Shown: in pieces, positions 10,007-21,310 of the stretch
Layout of the letters: every line of letters begins with the position of its first letter
Numbering within the stretch: the stretch's first letter is position 1
Assembly: GCF_024139115.2 (NCBI RefSeq)
Contig: NC_085140.1
Span: 236,656,371-236,720,370, forward strand
Length of the DNA: 64,000 nucleotides
Reading direction: 5' to 3'
Source of the DNA: Armigeres subalbatus
Lineage: Eukaryota > Arthropoda > Insecta > Diptera > Culicidae
Notes under the pieces: model-generated
The model's database searches: none
What the model saw: only the letters and a program-made list of their open reading frames with translations
Told to the model about the DNA's origin: nothing
Made by a program: the position numbers and the translations under genes

Positions 10007-13000
10007 CGTTTCTTTAATTTTAAAATAAATAAAAATAATTTCAGTTTAGGCAAATATTAAACCCAAAAAATAAAAATCTATATAAATTGCAAAATATCAA
10101 AACAAAATGGCTTGCTCCAAAAAAATGATCTAAATTCTCCTATTGTTATACACACTTTTCACAATATAGATTGAAAGTCAAATACATTCATGTAACTTCA
10201 CCAAAAAAAAGCGAAAAAAAATCAAAAAAAAAAATTAAAATCGTCAAAAAACTATTCAAATTTACACAATGCACATCCGCCAATTATGCGGTAAACGATC
10301 TATTGTTCAGTATTAACACATAATGTACCTTTTCATGAACCAAACAATTCACACAATAAAATATCATAAAGCAATTTTGAAACAATGATCAATCAATGAA
10401 GGAAAAAAATAATGACTTACCAATTATGAATGAACTTGTTACCGAAGCGTGGCAATGCTACCAGACACTTCGACGGTTGTACTCCAAAAATGAAAAGGAA
10501 TTGTCTAGCCAACTGGCTGCTCGTCGCCAATATCGTCGTCGTATTCGTCGTAATCGTTACGGCCAGTCAGCAACAATCCGACACCAATAGATACAAATCC
10601 TCACGGATCTCGAGACGGAAACACAGTTGTCTACTGAAAACAGATTTCAATATCCGCCAGCGAAACCGCACAAAATGGCCAAACAGCTGCTAAAATTTTC
10701 CTTCACCGTACCGACGGATCTCTAAACCTTCGTTAAATATAAAGAAAAAGTCTCGTTAATAAAACTTGAAACACTTTTCCTCCCGTAAAATCACTTTTTT
10801 TTTTACTCCACTGAACACAAAATGGCGTTACGGTACAGCGAACAAAACACACCGTCTCAGCCGCCGAAGCTCGTTATCAAAATCACCAGTTAATAAAATT
10901 GGAAAATAAAATCAATTTAATATAAGAAAAATATCTTCCTCAAATTTTTTTTTCGTGTAATTATTTTGTTTTTCGATCCTCGTTTCGATCACTGCCACAA
11001 AATGGCTTTTATTGGGCAAAATCGTGCTAACACATTTCTTTTCAACCTTCTCTTACCTGTACCGCTACTCCGGACAGTCCCCGTCGGGGAAAATTCCGAT
11101 TTCTTTTCACAGGCCTTTCGCTGCCACTACAGCAGAATCCGCACCTCCGCCCGAGGCAATTTTATTCTTTGCTGCTCCTGCAGGTATCGCGCCACCGCCG
11201 GGGGCAAAACTGCTCACTCCAAACGAAGGCAAAGTTGTTCAACACGGGCAAAAGGCACTCGATTTTATGCACGCGCACTTTATCTAAGTTTTCACTTACT
11301 TTTTCCTCGTCGCCAAATATTATATACACTGTCGAAAAAATCCATATCAGGTTTATGTGTGAGCGATATAGATTTTTGCAATTGCCTAATTTAAATACAT
11401 TTTATGTGTATGAAACATAACAAATGAATAAGCGCTACACATATATTTGATTATTGATAAGTTATACTTTTTATATGGTCTGTTGATAACTTTGAATAGT
11501 ATTCCTCCATAAAATTGATATTCATTCATCAATATAGTTTATAATGATATATAGAATGAGCTTTCAAATCCGATAATTAATGCAAAAAACAAAATTTATT
11601 CATATTTATCTTTTATTTACAAAAAAATAGTTATATGTACATTGATTAGTAGCAATCGTTTGTCCGCATATGAATTCTGTAGTATTACTTTCAGATGACA
11701 AATTCTATCCTTCCTGCGAATAACACACATTTCAGCTGTACCACATTTCTTTGTAGAACCAGCCATCGATATTATATATGTATCACATCACAAACGTCGC
11801 ATAGAATTCAGCAGCAGCTCTTATAATAATCTTCATAAACTGGAGGTTCTAATATGCATTCTGCTCGATATCTAATCTTCGATGACCAAAAACTTACATT
11901 CCAAAAATGGAAAATAACTCGGGTGGGTTTCGTTTACGACCCGGAGCAATCATCCGGAACAGTGGTTTTAAACAGAGCGCTTTCGCCGAGTTGAAGCTTT
12001 CGTTACTCAACCTTCTGAGCATCGCATGCAGCAGATATCCGTAGATGAGCTTTTACTTTTCGATTAAGTTGATTGCCAACTGGTGAACAGCTACAAAAAA
12101 AACAAAACAATGAGGATTTTATATTCTACGGTCATATTTGCTTTATGGCGACGCTTCCAAAACTCATGACAGGGCGAACGACACAAGGTTTTCCAAGCGG
12201 AAGAATTCAGCACATCCCGCAAAGACAAAACCAGATATGCTTCCAGCAAAAAAAACCTGTTTCGTTCCCCTTCCCACTATTTTTTGATCCTTGGTATTTT
12301 TTAGCCAGACGCAATTTGAACACTTACCTTGCGTTTCAGGCGACGGATGTGAACGCTACCGTTGCTCCCAAAGCTCGCAACTTGTACGAATCTTTAACAA
12401 AAACATTACTGCTCAGTGCAGTCCTTTTCGCCCGGGGGAGCTTAAGTCAGCGGATTATTTTTCGACCGGAACGTTCAGTCGGGAACCGGCTTGTTTTGCT
12501 TAAGACAAAGACTGTCGTCTCGATTACCATTTTGGCAGGATCAAAATGAGGATGATAGATCACGTAGAATACGAAATAATTATCTGCGACCAGCGTATTC
12601 ACTGACTTCGGCACCTAGAGGAACCATAATATAATAAAAGCAATAAAGTTATGTAGAATTAAACACTAGAAAAAGCATAAATATATTACCTGCCAGCCAA
12701 TTTTGGAATTTCCAGGAAACAAACCCATTTGTGATGCTTGAAAATATACCGCAGCTTCATTGCGTTACACAGTTAATATTTTATTCCAAAAAACTAAAAA
12801 CTTGTAGGCATTTGAAGAGTTATTAGAAAATACATAGTTAGTTTATTAGAAAAGATCACCACGACAGAACCGGATTTTTTTCAGACTCCATTTTATTTTT
12901 GTTTCGCTTGGTTCTTTGGATCGGTCATCATTGTCATTAACAAAACGATTCCATTTTATATGTCAGACGTTATGGATTTTGACTATTGGTTCTCACACAT

Positions 13001-13164
13001 ATTTTTGATTTGTTATGCTTATTACAGTCATTGTACATGCTGATTGAGCATATATGCACAGTTTTAAAATGTATTACCTACACATGCAATATAAAAGTCA
13101 TGCTTTCTGACTATTTTATTAGTGACCGCACATGTTTAAAATTATTGGATTATTTGTAGTGTAC
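10007..13164. other. Long leader of the LTR element without recognised genes
   Basis: This 3.2 kb between the 5' LTR and the ORF carries no RT, envelope or other domain that I recognise in any frame. Scattered minus-strand donor-like sites (ATTG|GTAAGT near 10413, GTACAG|GTAAGA near 11055) hint at splicing. A minus-strand 54-codon open piece near 12616-12450, preceded by an acceptor-like CCTCTAG, is unassigned. Plus-strand frames at 10396-11420 and 12073-12549 look like chance. Confidence 0.45.
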
Positions 13165-13823
13165 TGATAAGTATTAATCATCCGCGGAGGACAGTAGAAT
13201 AAGGGTTTTCGGAGAGTTGTTGAAATGCGTGTTAACGCTTGGAGGGTTGCGATCAAAAGAGGCCGACAAACGCCGGACCGTTTATTAGGTAGGGTATCGG
13301 CAGAGACGATGGTATTATATAGAGACACGCGGAGAGAATAAAAGCAATTCTGGCTTCACGGCCAGCAGACAAAAACAATCTGTGCGATCGGCAACATAAA
13401 AATTTGTGAGAACTTGAAGTGACTCTCAGTGTGAGCAGTTATTTCGTTTGCTCCAACTACATATTTTGTCTTCTTTAGCACCATTTCCTTATATTCAACA
13501 ATAAATATGATTAAATACCATATATAAATTTGCTATGAGAACTCTGAAAACATCTTCATTTACTGAACTTTTCAAACTTTTTTATAATTTCTATAATGTT
13601 GATTACAATACCTATCTTGCATTTAGTACCGATTGGTAATGTTTGTTTACTTTGCTCGTTTGGTACCGCGTTTGACGGTTCGTTTGGTACTTTCGGCTTC
13701 ACTGTTTGCGGGTCTCTATCTATAAACAACGTCTCTGGGTATCGGTAGCATCCTTCTGCTATAAACATTAATTTATAGCAGCTGCACTGAAAGTGCAGTT
13801 TAGTTTAATTTAGATACACATCA
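13165..13823 (-). repeat. 5' LTR (659 bp, full length)
   Basis: Begins TGATGTGTATC and ends CTTATCA on the minus strand. It contains the 445 bp missing from the other LTR. The outer 214 bp are identical to the partner LTR by eye. Confidence 0.88.
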
Positions 13824-14059
13824 ATGCAATGTTCACCCTTGGTTTATGGAGTTGAATTTGGGCTTATTTCGAAATTTACTCATTTCTTGGTGTTTTCATG
13901 TGGCCAGAAAAAAAAATTTCCCAACATTATTACCCAGCGCTGAAAATCACATGGCTACTAGTTTACATTCTATATTTTCAAACTAAACAAAATTTAGTGT
14001 TCGCAGGTTATTTCCGAGGCATTTGAAAATGACGTAAAATACATGAAAATGTATGTATA

Positions 14060-15128
14060 TTAGGGTGGTTCAAAAAATCGATTTTGCTCCACAGTGCTCA
14101 TCTGATTCTTTACCATGTTCTGAGTGTCCTCTGAAAATTTGAGCTCATTTGGATTAAAACTGATTTAGCACAAGCCGTTTCAAGTTTGCATGCAAATTAG
14201 TATGGGGAAATTTATCTTTTCATTATACTGTTAATGACGTTTCCCCATTAAGCGCAGGTTAAAAGAAAACCTACATCTTCTTCTTCTTATTGGCATTACA
14301 TCCCCACACTGGGACAGAGCCGCCTCGCAGCTTAGTGTTCATTAAGCACTTCCACAGTTATTAACCGCGAGGTTTCTAAGCCAAGTTACCATTTTTGCAT
14401 TCGTATATCATGAGGCTAACACGATGATACTTTTATGCCCAGGGAAGTCGAAACAATTTCCAATCCGAAAATTGTCTAGACCGGCACCGGGAATCGAACC
14501 CAGCCACCCTCAGCATGGTCTTGCTTTGTAGCCGCGCGTCTTACCGCACGGCTAAGGAGGGCCCCATAACCTACATAGCTAAACGAAATACTCAACAGCT
14601 TTCACTCAGTGAAAACCGCATCTCAATTAATCGTTCCAATAATTAGTAATCGAATTTAATCTATACCGTGGTTTTCTGGAGCTAATTGCATAACTCATCA
14701 TCAGGCAACATTGCTGCTCGTGGCGCGAAAGATAGCACACACAAATTCAGGCTACTATGTTGCACTGCACATTTCAGTGATGCCCTCAAAGAAGTTTAAC
14801 GATCATGACTAAAGATTCGCAACCTGTCTTAAAATCGATTACTAATTATTGGGGTGATTAATCAACATGCGATTTTCATTGGGTGAAAGCTGTTGAGTAT
14901 CCCTTTTAGCTATGTAGGTTTTCTTTTAACCTGCGCTTAATGGGGAAACGTCATTAACAGTATAATGAAAAAATAAATTTCCCCATACTAATTTGCATGC
15001 AAACTTGAAACGGCTTGTGCTAAATCAGTTTTAATCCAAATGAGCTCAAATTTTCAGAGGACACTCAGAACATGGTAAAGAATCAGATGAGCACTGTGGA
15101 GCAAAATCGATTTTTTGAACCACCCTAA
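14060..15128. mobile_element. Long terminal-inverted-repeat element (non-autonomous)
   Basis: The ends read TTAGGGTGGTTCAAAAAATC and its reverse complement, and the arms match over about 250 bp. The hexamer TGTATA abuts both ends (14054-14059 and 15129-15134), a probable target duplication. No transposase is encoded. The left arm is split by a SINE; the right arm keeps the uninterrupted sequence (AGCTATGTAGGTTTTC). Confidence 0.8.
14277..14567 (-). mobile_element. Feilai-type tRNA-derived SINE
   Basis: On the minus strand it opens with GGGGCCCTCCTTAGCCGTGC, includes a box-B-like GGTTCGATTCC, and ends in (AAG)n. It is flanked by the 9-bp direct repeat AACCTACAT (14268-14276, 14568-14576). The family name is from recognition of the known Aedes SINE. 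A second copy is at 49646-49932. Confidence 0.85.
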
Positions 15129-15779
15129 TGTATATGTACTGAATGCTACAACCACAACAATCGTTATGAATGTAGTTTAAAATGATAAAATTTCATCACA
15201 GTAAGTATAATAAACCCAGTTGTTCTCATTTTAAACCATATTTGTACTTTTGACCGTCTTTTTTTCCAATTCCATCCCACTGTGCGCTGGCCTAAAAATG
15301 AATACCCCAAAGTGCGATCCGAAGGGCTCTTTCACAAATTACGTAACGCTAAATTGGATAATTTGGGACCCCCACCCTCCTCCTCGTAACACTTTTTGTA
15401 TGGATGGTTTAATTTTTTGTATGGATCGTAACACTCGGCCTGCTCCTCACTTCCTCCTGTGCTGTCGTCGCTGTCCGGAAGATCTTTTGCTGACGTTGGT
15501 TAAGGTTCGTTCGCAAATTATGTAACGCTTAATTTTGTGACTTTGGAGCCCATCCTCCCCTCGTAACATTTTTGCCTTTCTCGTACAACAAAGTTGTACG
15601 ATCGATAACGATCGACCGTCGTGTTTAAAAGTTATTAAGAAAATGGAATCGAACTATGTAAGCGCCATATAAGGTTGGTGTCTTGGCTAAATGCGAGAAA
15701 GTCGTTGGATTAAGTTGGATTTTTGTATTTATGTAAGGTTTATTTTTTTTTAATGAATCGGCCTGACAGGGGATCAGGG
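15129..15779. other. Non-coding, repeat debris
   Basis: I see no gene. A TACGTAACGC-type phrase with GGGACCCCCACCC occurs at 15335-15380 and again, degenerate, at 15510-15570. A segment near 15463-15500 matches the interior of the 198-bp MITE (GTCGTCGCTGTCCGGAAGAT). A small palindrome (ACAAAGTTGTACGATCGATAACGATCG) lies at 15589-15615. Confidence 0.4.
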
Positions 15780-15900
15780 GGATGCAAATCGTGGTTCATT
15801 CGCCTCCTTCACGTACCGTCCATCATCTGCACCCCACCATAGATGGTACGCAGCACTTTCCTTTCGAAAACTCCCAGTGTGCGTTGGTCCTACACGAGCA
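15780..15900 (-). pseudogene. Fragment of LINE reverse transcriptase C-terminal region
   Basis: The minus strand encodes VFERKVLRTIYGG followed by an in-frame stop and RRRMNH, matching the region downstream of the RT core seen more completely at 52303-52880 (VFERKVLSTILGG...RRRMNHEL). Only about 40 codons remain. The sequence up to 16200 holds nothing else I recognise. Confidence 0.6.
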
Positions 15901-16256
15901 TCGTCCCACCCCCAGGCGAGGTCCCAGGTCACGTCCGGAGCCGTAGACGTATGTTCTGTGCGCGTGCTGCCATGTTCATTACCACACCGCCACGGTGTTC
16001 AGGTGCTCTTCGTAGTGCTACCGCCACCTTTAGATACCCTCACGCTCATTTAAACAAGGTTTCCATTTATGTCCTTACACATATCAGGCTGTGGCACGTG
16101 GTCCTTACGTGAGCGGTTTACTTTCTCATAGAACTTTCGTGCGTTATTAGCGCGGTAAAGTTGCTCCGTCTCTTCACGTTCTCCAGCTTTCTGCTGTTAC
16201 TTTTTCTTCCAAAAAATCGAGTTTTGTCTGTTCCGCGCCCGTTTGTATCGTGCTTC

Positions 16257-16500
16257 GTGTAGGCGTTCTCAGCAGCTCAGCGGGTACTGATGAGATCAAA
16301 GCCTACCTTTCGCGATCTATTTTTAAAACCAACACTTTCACACTTATTGTTTGGTACGAAGAAAGGTCCTTAGTAGCTTATAAGGGGAAGCAGCTATCTA
16401 GCTTACTGGGGCGTGGAATCAAATCCCACCCAAGGAAGGAAGGAAGTTACAATCCAATACATTTTTTAGCTATATATTAAACATGTGTTGTGTGTGTTAT
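16257..16500 (+). repeat. Diverged tRNA-Ala-like repeat module
   Basis: 16365-16438 aligns with the tRNA-like cloverleaf at 41867-41937 (AGGTCCTT, TAGCTTA, ACTGGGGCGTGG, TCCCACC shared), and 16280-16310 matches the spacer of that element (AGCGGGTACTGATGA). It is therefore a second, decayed member of the same repeat family. Related sequence continues at 17560-17670. Confidence 0.6.
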
Positions 16501-16802
16501 TACAATCTAACTCCCACTGTCTGGCAGTGGCATTATGGATAGAATATTCGTGCAACCATTTTGATTTTATATAATTGCAAGAATCTTAGATCCGGGAGCT
16601 AGAAGGTGATAGCTCTATTGTAACTCATATAGCCCATTTCAAGAACGCAAGCATTCCGAAGCTATAGTCGTGTACAATAAGCCCCGCGTGATTATACCCA
16701 CATATCATAAGGATATCTAGAGTGCATTCACACTTCCAGGATCAAAATTCAATTCTTTGATCCTGGAGCGTATTTAGTAAAATCAATCAATGGAAATGCA
16801 TT

Positions 16803-16879
16803 GGACGAGCTCGGTGGTCTAGTGGCTACCGATTCTGCCTTATAAGCAGGAGGTCGTGGGTTCAATTCCAGGCTCGTCC
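16803..16879 (+). repeat. tRNA-like head of a tRNA-derived SINE (Ile-UAU-type anticodon loop)
   Basis: A 77-nt cloverleaf can be drawn: acceptor GGACGAG/CTCGTCC perfect, D-stem TCGGT/ACCGA perfect, and anticodon stem TCTGC/GCAGG with loop CTTATAA (UAU at the anticodon position). The T-stem has two mismatches. Box A (TGGTCTAGTGG) is canonical and box B (GGTTCAATTCC) has one change. The non-tRNA sequence following to about 17210 is probably the SINE body. More likely a SINE than a functional tRNA gene. Confidence 0.6.
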
Positions 16880-17559
16880 CTTTCCTACTTCGTATTTCTA
16901 TCCTAGTTCTTTCTGTGTTTCACGTTCTACCAAAACGATTCCTACTGTTATAACCTACCACACAATCCCAAAACCTCCCGTGGCACCTATGAGAGGTCGT
17001 AGAGTTCTCTGCTTCTTTCTTAAGTAGGTGTCCAACTAACCATCCTTCCCCTTCCTCAGCATTCGCAAGGACGTGGCCAGGACAGATCTCGACTATTGGA
17101 GGGTGCATTGCTTCCATCTAAGAGATAGTGATTAGTCCCAAATCAATATCTGTGGTAACGGATGAAAGTGATGCTACTCTCATACAATAGTCTTGGCTTA
17201 TACCACCTACGAATTTGTGCATGACAAGGTTCTTTCTTTGCTGCAATTTGGTATCAGCACCATGCTCAGATCAAAATAAATTTTCTTCCTGCGTCTACTT
17301 CCTGGTAGCCTCCGAACAATTTCTTCCTTGACCGCATCCGTTGAAAACTTTTCACCCTTCTCGCACCACATACTCGAGAATTTTGCTGAACTTTGCAACC
17401 ATTAACACTGGACAGAGTTTATCCATGTTTCGGGTTTTCAGGCAATTTCACTACAGTTTTCTAATAAAAACTAAATGGAAAGATTCACAAAAGAATGGCA
17501 TTTTTTTTAACCGCTTCGCATGTTAATTCCAAAAATGCTGAAGGTCATTTTTTAGCTAA

Positions 17560-17670
17560 GTATATATTAAACATGTTGTGAAATTGCACAAATCGCTTCA
17601 AACATAGTAATTAATTACCACTCCGGGTGGCCTATACCCGGAATAAAGGCAATAGCTTTGATTGTACCAT
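17560..17670. repeat. Copy of repeat also present at 41970-42080
   Basis: ACATGTTGTG, CATAGTAATTAATT, CACTCCGGGTGGC and ATACCCGG match in order the sequence at 41980-42060. It supports a single longer repeat at 16257-17670 later opened by the SINE. 17670-18000 holds no gene. Confidence 0.6.
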
Positions 17671-18000
17671 GAGAAAACAACTAAAAGTTAAGCGATTCGT
17701 TTAACTTTAGTTAAAATTTGACAGTTTGATGGTTATTTGGAACAAAATGGATTTGGCCCCAATTTTCTTGCGAACAAAGTTTTACTGTCGAACTGTCAAA
17801 TCTAACCATGCTCTGGAGCAGGGTTATTTTAATCCACGGAGAAATAACAATCGAGTTGTCAAATTTTAACAAAAAGTTAACAATTCGCTGGAATAGTTCA
17901 CATCAAGCAATGAAGACGTTGATCATGACACGTCAGCCATTTCTACAATCAGTTAAACAAAAATCTTTTATTTAATATAATATTTTATTCGCGTTATGCG

Positions 18001-18190
18001 TAGCGTGACATTTGGCAGATGGGTGGATATAGTAAATTGGAGGAATGGGGAAAGCCAATATGACACAATGCCATTTGGCATAACGAGTTGAATATCTAAG
18101 GGTCATTTGGCATAATGTGTTGAGTATCTTAAGGCCATTTGACATAACGACCATTTGGCATAATCGTTGAAAAGATGCGTCAAATACGGC
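18001..18190. repeat. Short repeated phrase TTTGGCATAA, also inverted at 19225-19365
   Basis: CATTTGGCATAA-type words recur at least four times here. GCCAAACGG and GCCAAATG words in the opposite orientation occur at 19225-19365, so the AT-rich array at 18447-19055 sits between inverted flanks. Together these suggest an old foldback-like structure. I see no coding sequence. Confidence 0.45.
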
Positions 18191-18446
18191 ACAGCGACTA
18201 TTTGAGTAGATGACCTCTTCTTTGAAAGTACGCATTTGCTCGGAATTAGGCAATAGAGTAAATTGCCCGGGGGTCTGATGTTTTGGTTGTGTTTTCGTAG
18301 TGTAGATGCAGTCTCGTTTCTTCTGCTTGTCGTTTATGGAACTGTCAGTGTGGAACGCACCTTTCTCTTTCTTTCCCATGATTCTTCTTATGGCTGTCAG
18401 TGCGGAATTTCCTATGTTGGCTACGAAATGAACTGTGGTGGAGCAG

Positions 18447-19055
18447 AGCATTAGTGATTAATCATAGATTTAATCATGATTAATGAATAATGGGTTATTT
18501 AATCATTATTCATTAATCATAATCATACAAAAAATACGATTCGATCATTAATCACTAATCGTTAATGATATATTTTTGCATTTAATCATTAATCACTAAT
18601 CATATTCATGATTGTTTTGAGTTTATTTATTAATCATCAATTTTAATCATTGCATACGTCGCTTTTATTCATTAATCTTTATTCATAATCATACAATTTC
18701 AAAGGTGAAAAACATAATTTTGTCGAACGGTTGCTTAATTATTGATCACTATGCAAATCATTTAATTTGATTATTCATGATCATTAATCATTAATCATAT
18801 CGTTCGTTAATCATCAATCATACACATATTGTGTCAACATTTAAACACGATCGGTAATCATTAATCATACTTCAAACGTTTTATTCATTAATCATAATCG
18901 TTAATCATTGTCAAAAAATAATTTAATCATTTATCATAATCATTATTCATTGTCAAAAATGAATAAATCATTAATCATAATCTTCAATCATAGAGTTGAA
19001 TGATTTAATCATAACTAATTTAATCATTCATTGGAAGCTTTATTCATTAACGCTC
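18447..19055. repeat. AT-rich degenerate array of ATTAATCAT words
   Basis: About 600 bp is built almost entirely from overlapping variants of TTAATCATTAATCAT, occasionally in opposite orientation. There is no fixed period. It is probably a degenerate microsatellite or minisatellite. No gene continues through it. Confidence 0.75.
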
Positions 19056-19457
19056 TGGGTGGAGGTATACAAGTGTCAGTCCCGTGAAATTGCCCCTTCT
19101 TCAAAAGTACGCATTTACCAGGAATAAGGCGAAAGAGTAAATTATTATTTTTTAAACACGCATGTGCTCAGAATAAGACAAAAATAAAAATGACTCTTGT
19201 AAAGCACGTGTTTGCCTGGAGATTCCACAATTCTCTTAAATGTATGCCAAATGCTCCAAAAACATTATGATTATTTTTGTGTTTATGCCAAACGGTATTT
19301 ATGTTTAATAATCCCTGGCTGTTCAACTCGTTATGCCAAACGGCATTATGCCATTTGGGCTAGTCTCGGAAGAATTATCTATAGTATATATTTCGAGAAA
19401 TGTTTTGCATATGAACTAGCTGAGGTTTTTGGGCCTTCTTTCTTCAATCAACCACAC

Positions 19458-21310
19458 CTAACTTTAGTTTAATAAGATTTTATCGAATATCTGTGTACTA
19501 TTTAACCCAATCAAGAAATTCGCGTGACTTGTTACCGAAATACAACGTCCTGCATTAACGTAGCCACTCTGTTGTTATGAGTTGGCAATAGCCGTAAGCA
19601 GATATATTGCAGAACCTGTTGTTTGAACAATTGCATTCACAGAAGCACACCACAAGCTTAATCCTTGCTCTCCAGAGCCGAAGCACCGGAAATGATTTCA
19701 ATCAACTCACGAGTGATGACAGCCTGTCTGGTTCTGTTGAAGGTCAGAGTTAGTTTGTCAATCATCTCACCGGCGTTCTTTGAAGCGTTATCCATAGCAG
19801 TCATACGTGAGGACTGTTCCGAACAAGCTCCTTCCTTCATGGCGAAGAAAAGCAGCGAAGCCAACGAGAATTCCAGATAATTCTGGATAACATCCGAATC
19901 AAGAGAATCATAAACCGGCAATTTTTCTGCAGACTCCACGGACTTCAAGCTGAAGATGGGCATATCAGCGACGGCATACGACACCACTGACTTGAACTTG
20001 TTGTAGATGATCTTGCCGTCAGTGTATTCGTATCCAAGGTTGAGGATGGCGTTGGTCAGCTTGGCAGCATCCAGGAAGGTTGGCGGCAAACGGCCCACCT
20101 CATTACAGACCATTTCGATGTTCTTGCTGTACAGACGCTGCAAAATTGCACGCGACTTATCACCGACACAGACCACCTTGATGTTGGGATCGGCTGCCAG
20201 GTCGCCACGGATATGACGAGCCACACCAGTGTGCACAGCTCCGCACAGACCTGAAGTAGAAGAAGGTACATGCATTGAAAAAATCATCTCCACGAGAGGA
20301 GCCAGCCTTGGGCTGAAAGTCTCTTTAATAAAGATATAAAAAAAACATCCCAGAAGTAATATTCTCAAAGATTAACAGAAGTAGCACGATTTTTTGAAGT
20401 CCGTCCGTGAAGTTCATTTCATTAAATTTTTGCATGCGATGACAATGAGAATGACGCGTCGGTGACTGTAGGAACATGCATTAAAACTATTAAAATTTAG
20501 GTGCAGTATCAACAATTCAGATATTATGTCTGTACTAAAATCAGACATCGAAAAATCCGCTCATTTGTAAACAACTCGGCTTTTCTGCCGGGTTCATAAA
20601 ATCTTCCTCATAAAATAGCTAATAAACTACTTACCTCTATCAGAAGTAATGGCAATGTAGAGCTTTTTCGGTTCTTCCTCCTTGGCAGCCACTTCCGCCT
20701 TCTCGTAGAACTGTTGAGCCCCTACGCCATAAGGCCTAGCCTGCTTCAGATCGCGTTCAGCACGGGCGTATCTAAAATTAAACATTTATAATAAATATAA
20801 CCTTTGATTGCAATCATCGACGGATTTTACTTCATTAAAAACTTACTTTGCCGCGGACACCATCTTCATAGATTGGGTGATCTTCTGGATGTTCTTGACC
20901 GACTTCAGGCGGATCGAAATGGCTTTCAGAGTAGCCATTCCACGGTTCTGTTGACCGAGGCATACCTCTGCGGGCACCTGAGCTAAAACCGGAACGACGG
21001 ACTTGAACATTTTGCGTTCTTCTGGAAGCAAACAGAAATCACAGGTTATTACACAATTTTTTCGCCGTCACTTCAACAGTTCAGTCCTCAATGTTCTCTC
21101 ACTGGTTGGCGGAACCGCAAATGTTATGTAAGATTCGTTTGCCACTGATTAACAAAAAAATAACCCAGCAGCGTTGCACGACTTTCAAGTAACACAATTT
21201 AGAGACAATTTGGATTATAACCACTAACCTTCGGAATTACTCGAATCAAAAAACGATCGAAATTAGCCTGAGTTTTCTCGGTCGGTCGGAACTTTTTTCG
21301 TCCGATAGTT
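19458..21310 (-). other. Transcribed extent of the ATP synthase gamma gene (inferred UTRs)
   Basis: A 5' untranslated exon is suggested at about 21310-21229, ending in a donor (CCGAAG|GTTAGT) and joining the acceptor at 21022 that precedes the ATG. On the 3' side a variant ATTAAA hexamer (minus strand, near 19470) could serve as poly(A) signal, giving a 3' UTR of about 200 nt. These are inferences without transcript data. Confidence 0.45.
19658..21010 (-). CDS. ATP synthase subunit gamma, mitochondrial
   Basis: Coding exons are 21010-20847, 20771-20635 and 20250-19658, with GT/AG junctions and matching phases, giving 297 aa, the usual length. The basic N-terminus is a mitochondrial presequence. 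The mature part starts near [20 protein letters not shown], the conserved N-terminal helix of the rotor. The C-terminal helix carries the family signature ([18 protein letters not shown]). Gamma is the central stalk of the F1 motor in the mitochondrial inner membrane, coupling proton flow through Fo to ATP synthesis. The start is the first ATG after the 5'-UTR intron acceptor. Introns are short (75 and 384 bp), unlike those of the neighbouring genes, and no transposon has entered. Identification is firm. Confidence 0.97.

Larger units (their letters stand above)
6961..13823 (-). mobile_element. Non-autonomous Ty3/gypsy-type LTR retrotransposon with a single gag-protease-integrase frame
   Basis: The element runs on the minus strand: 5' LTR 13823-13165, a 3.2-kb leader without long frames, the 914-codon ORF (10006-7262), a polypurine tract (7188-7175) and the 3' LTR 7174-6961. 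LTRs begin TG and end CA. Flanking tetranucleotides on the minus strand are GCAT and GTAT, one mismatch from a 4-bp target duplication. The LTRs are identical over all 214 shared positions I compared, so insertion looks recent. Reverse transcriptase and RNase H are absent, so mobilisation would require enzymes supplied in trans. No primer-binding site starting TGG follows the 5' LTR. Confidence 0.8.

Noticed and set aside
11012..11420. Overlapping plus-strand frames with proline and alanine-rich parts
   Set aside because: They lie antisense in the LTR element leader, overlap one another and resemble no known protein.
16803..16879. Functional tRNA-Ile(UAU) gene
   Set aside because: T-stem mismatches, altered box B and a SINE-like downstream body argue for a tRNA-derived SINE.
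19665..20216. Plus-strand frames over the ATP synthase gene
   Set aside because: Shadows of the conserved minus-strand gamma subunit exon.
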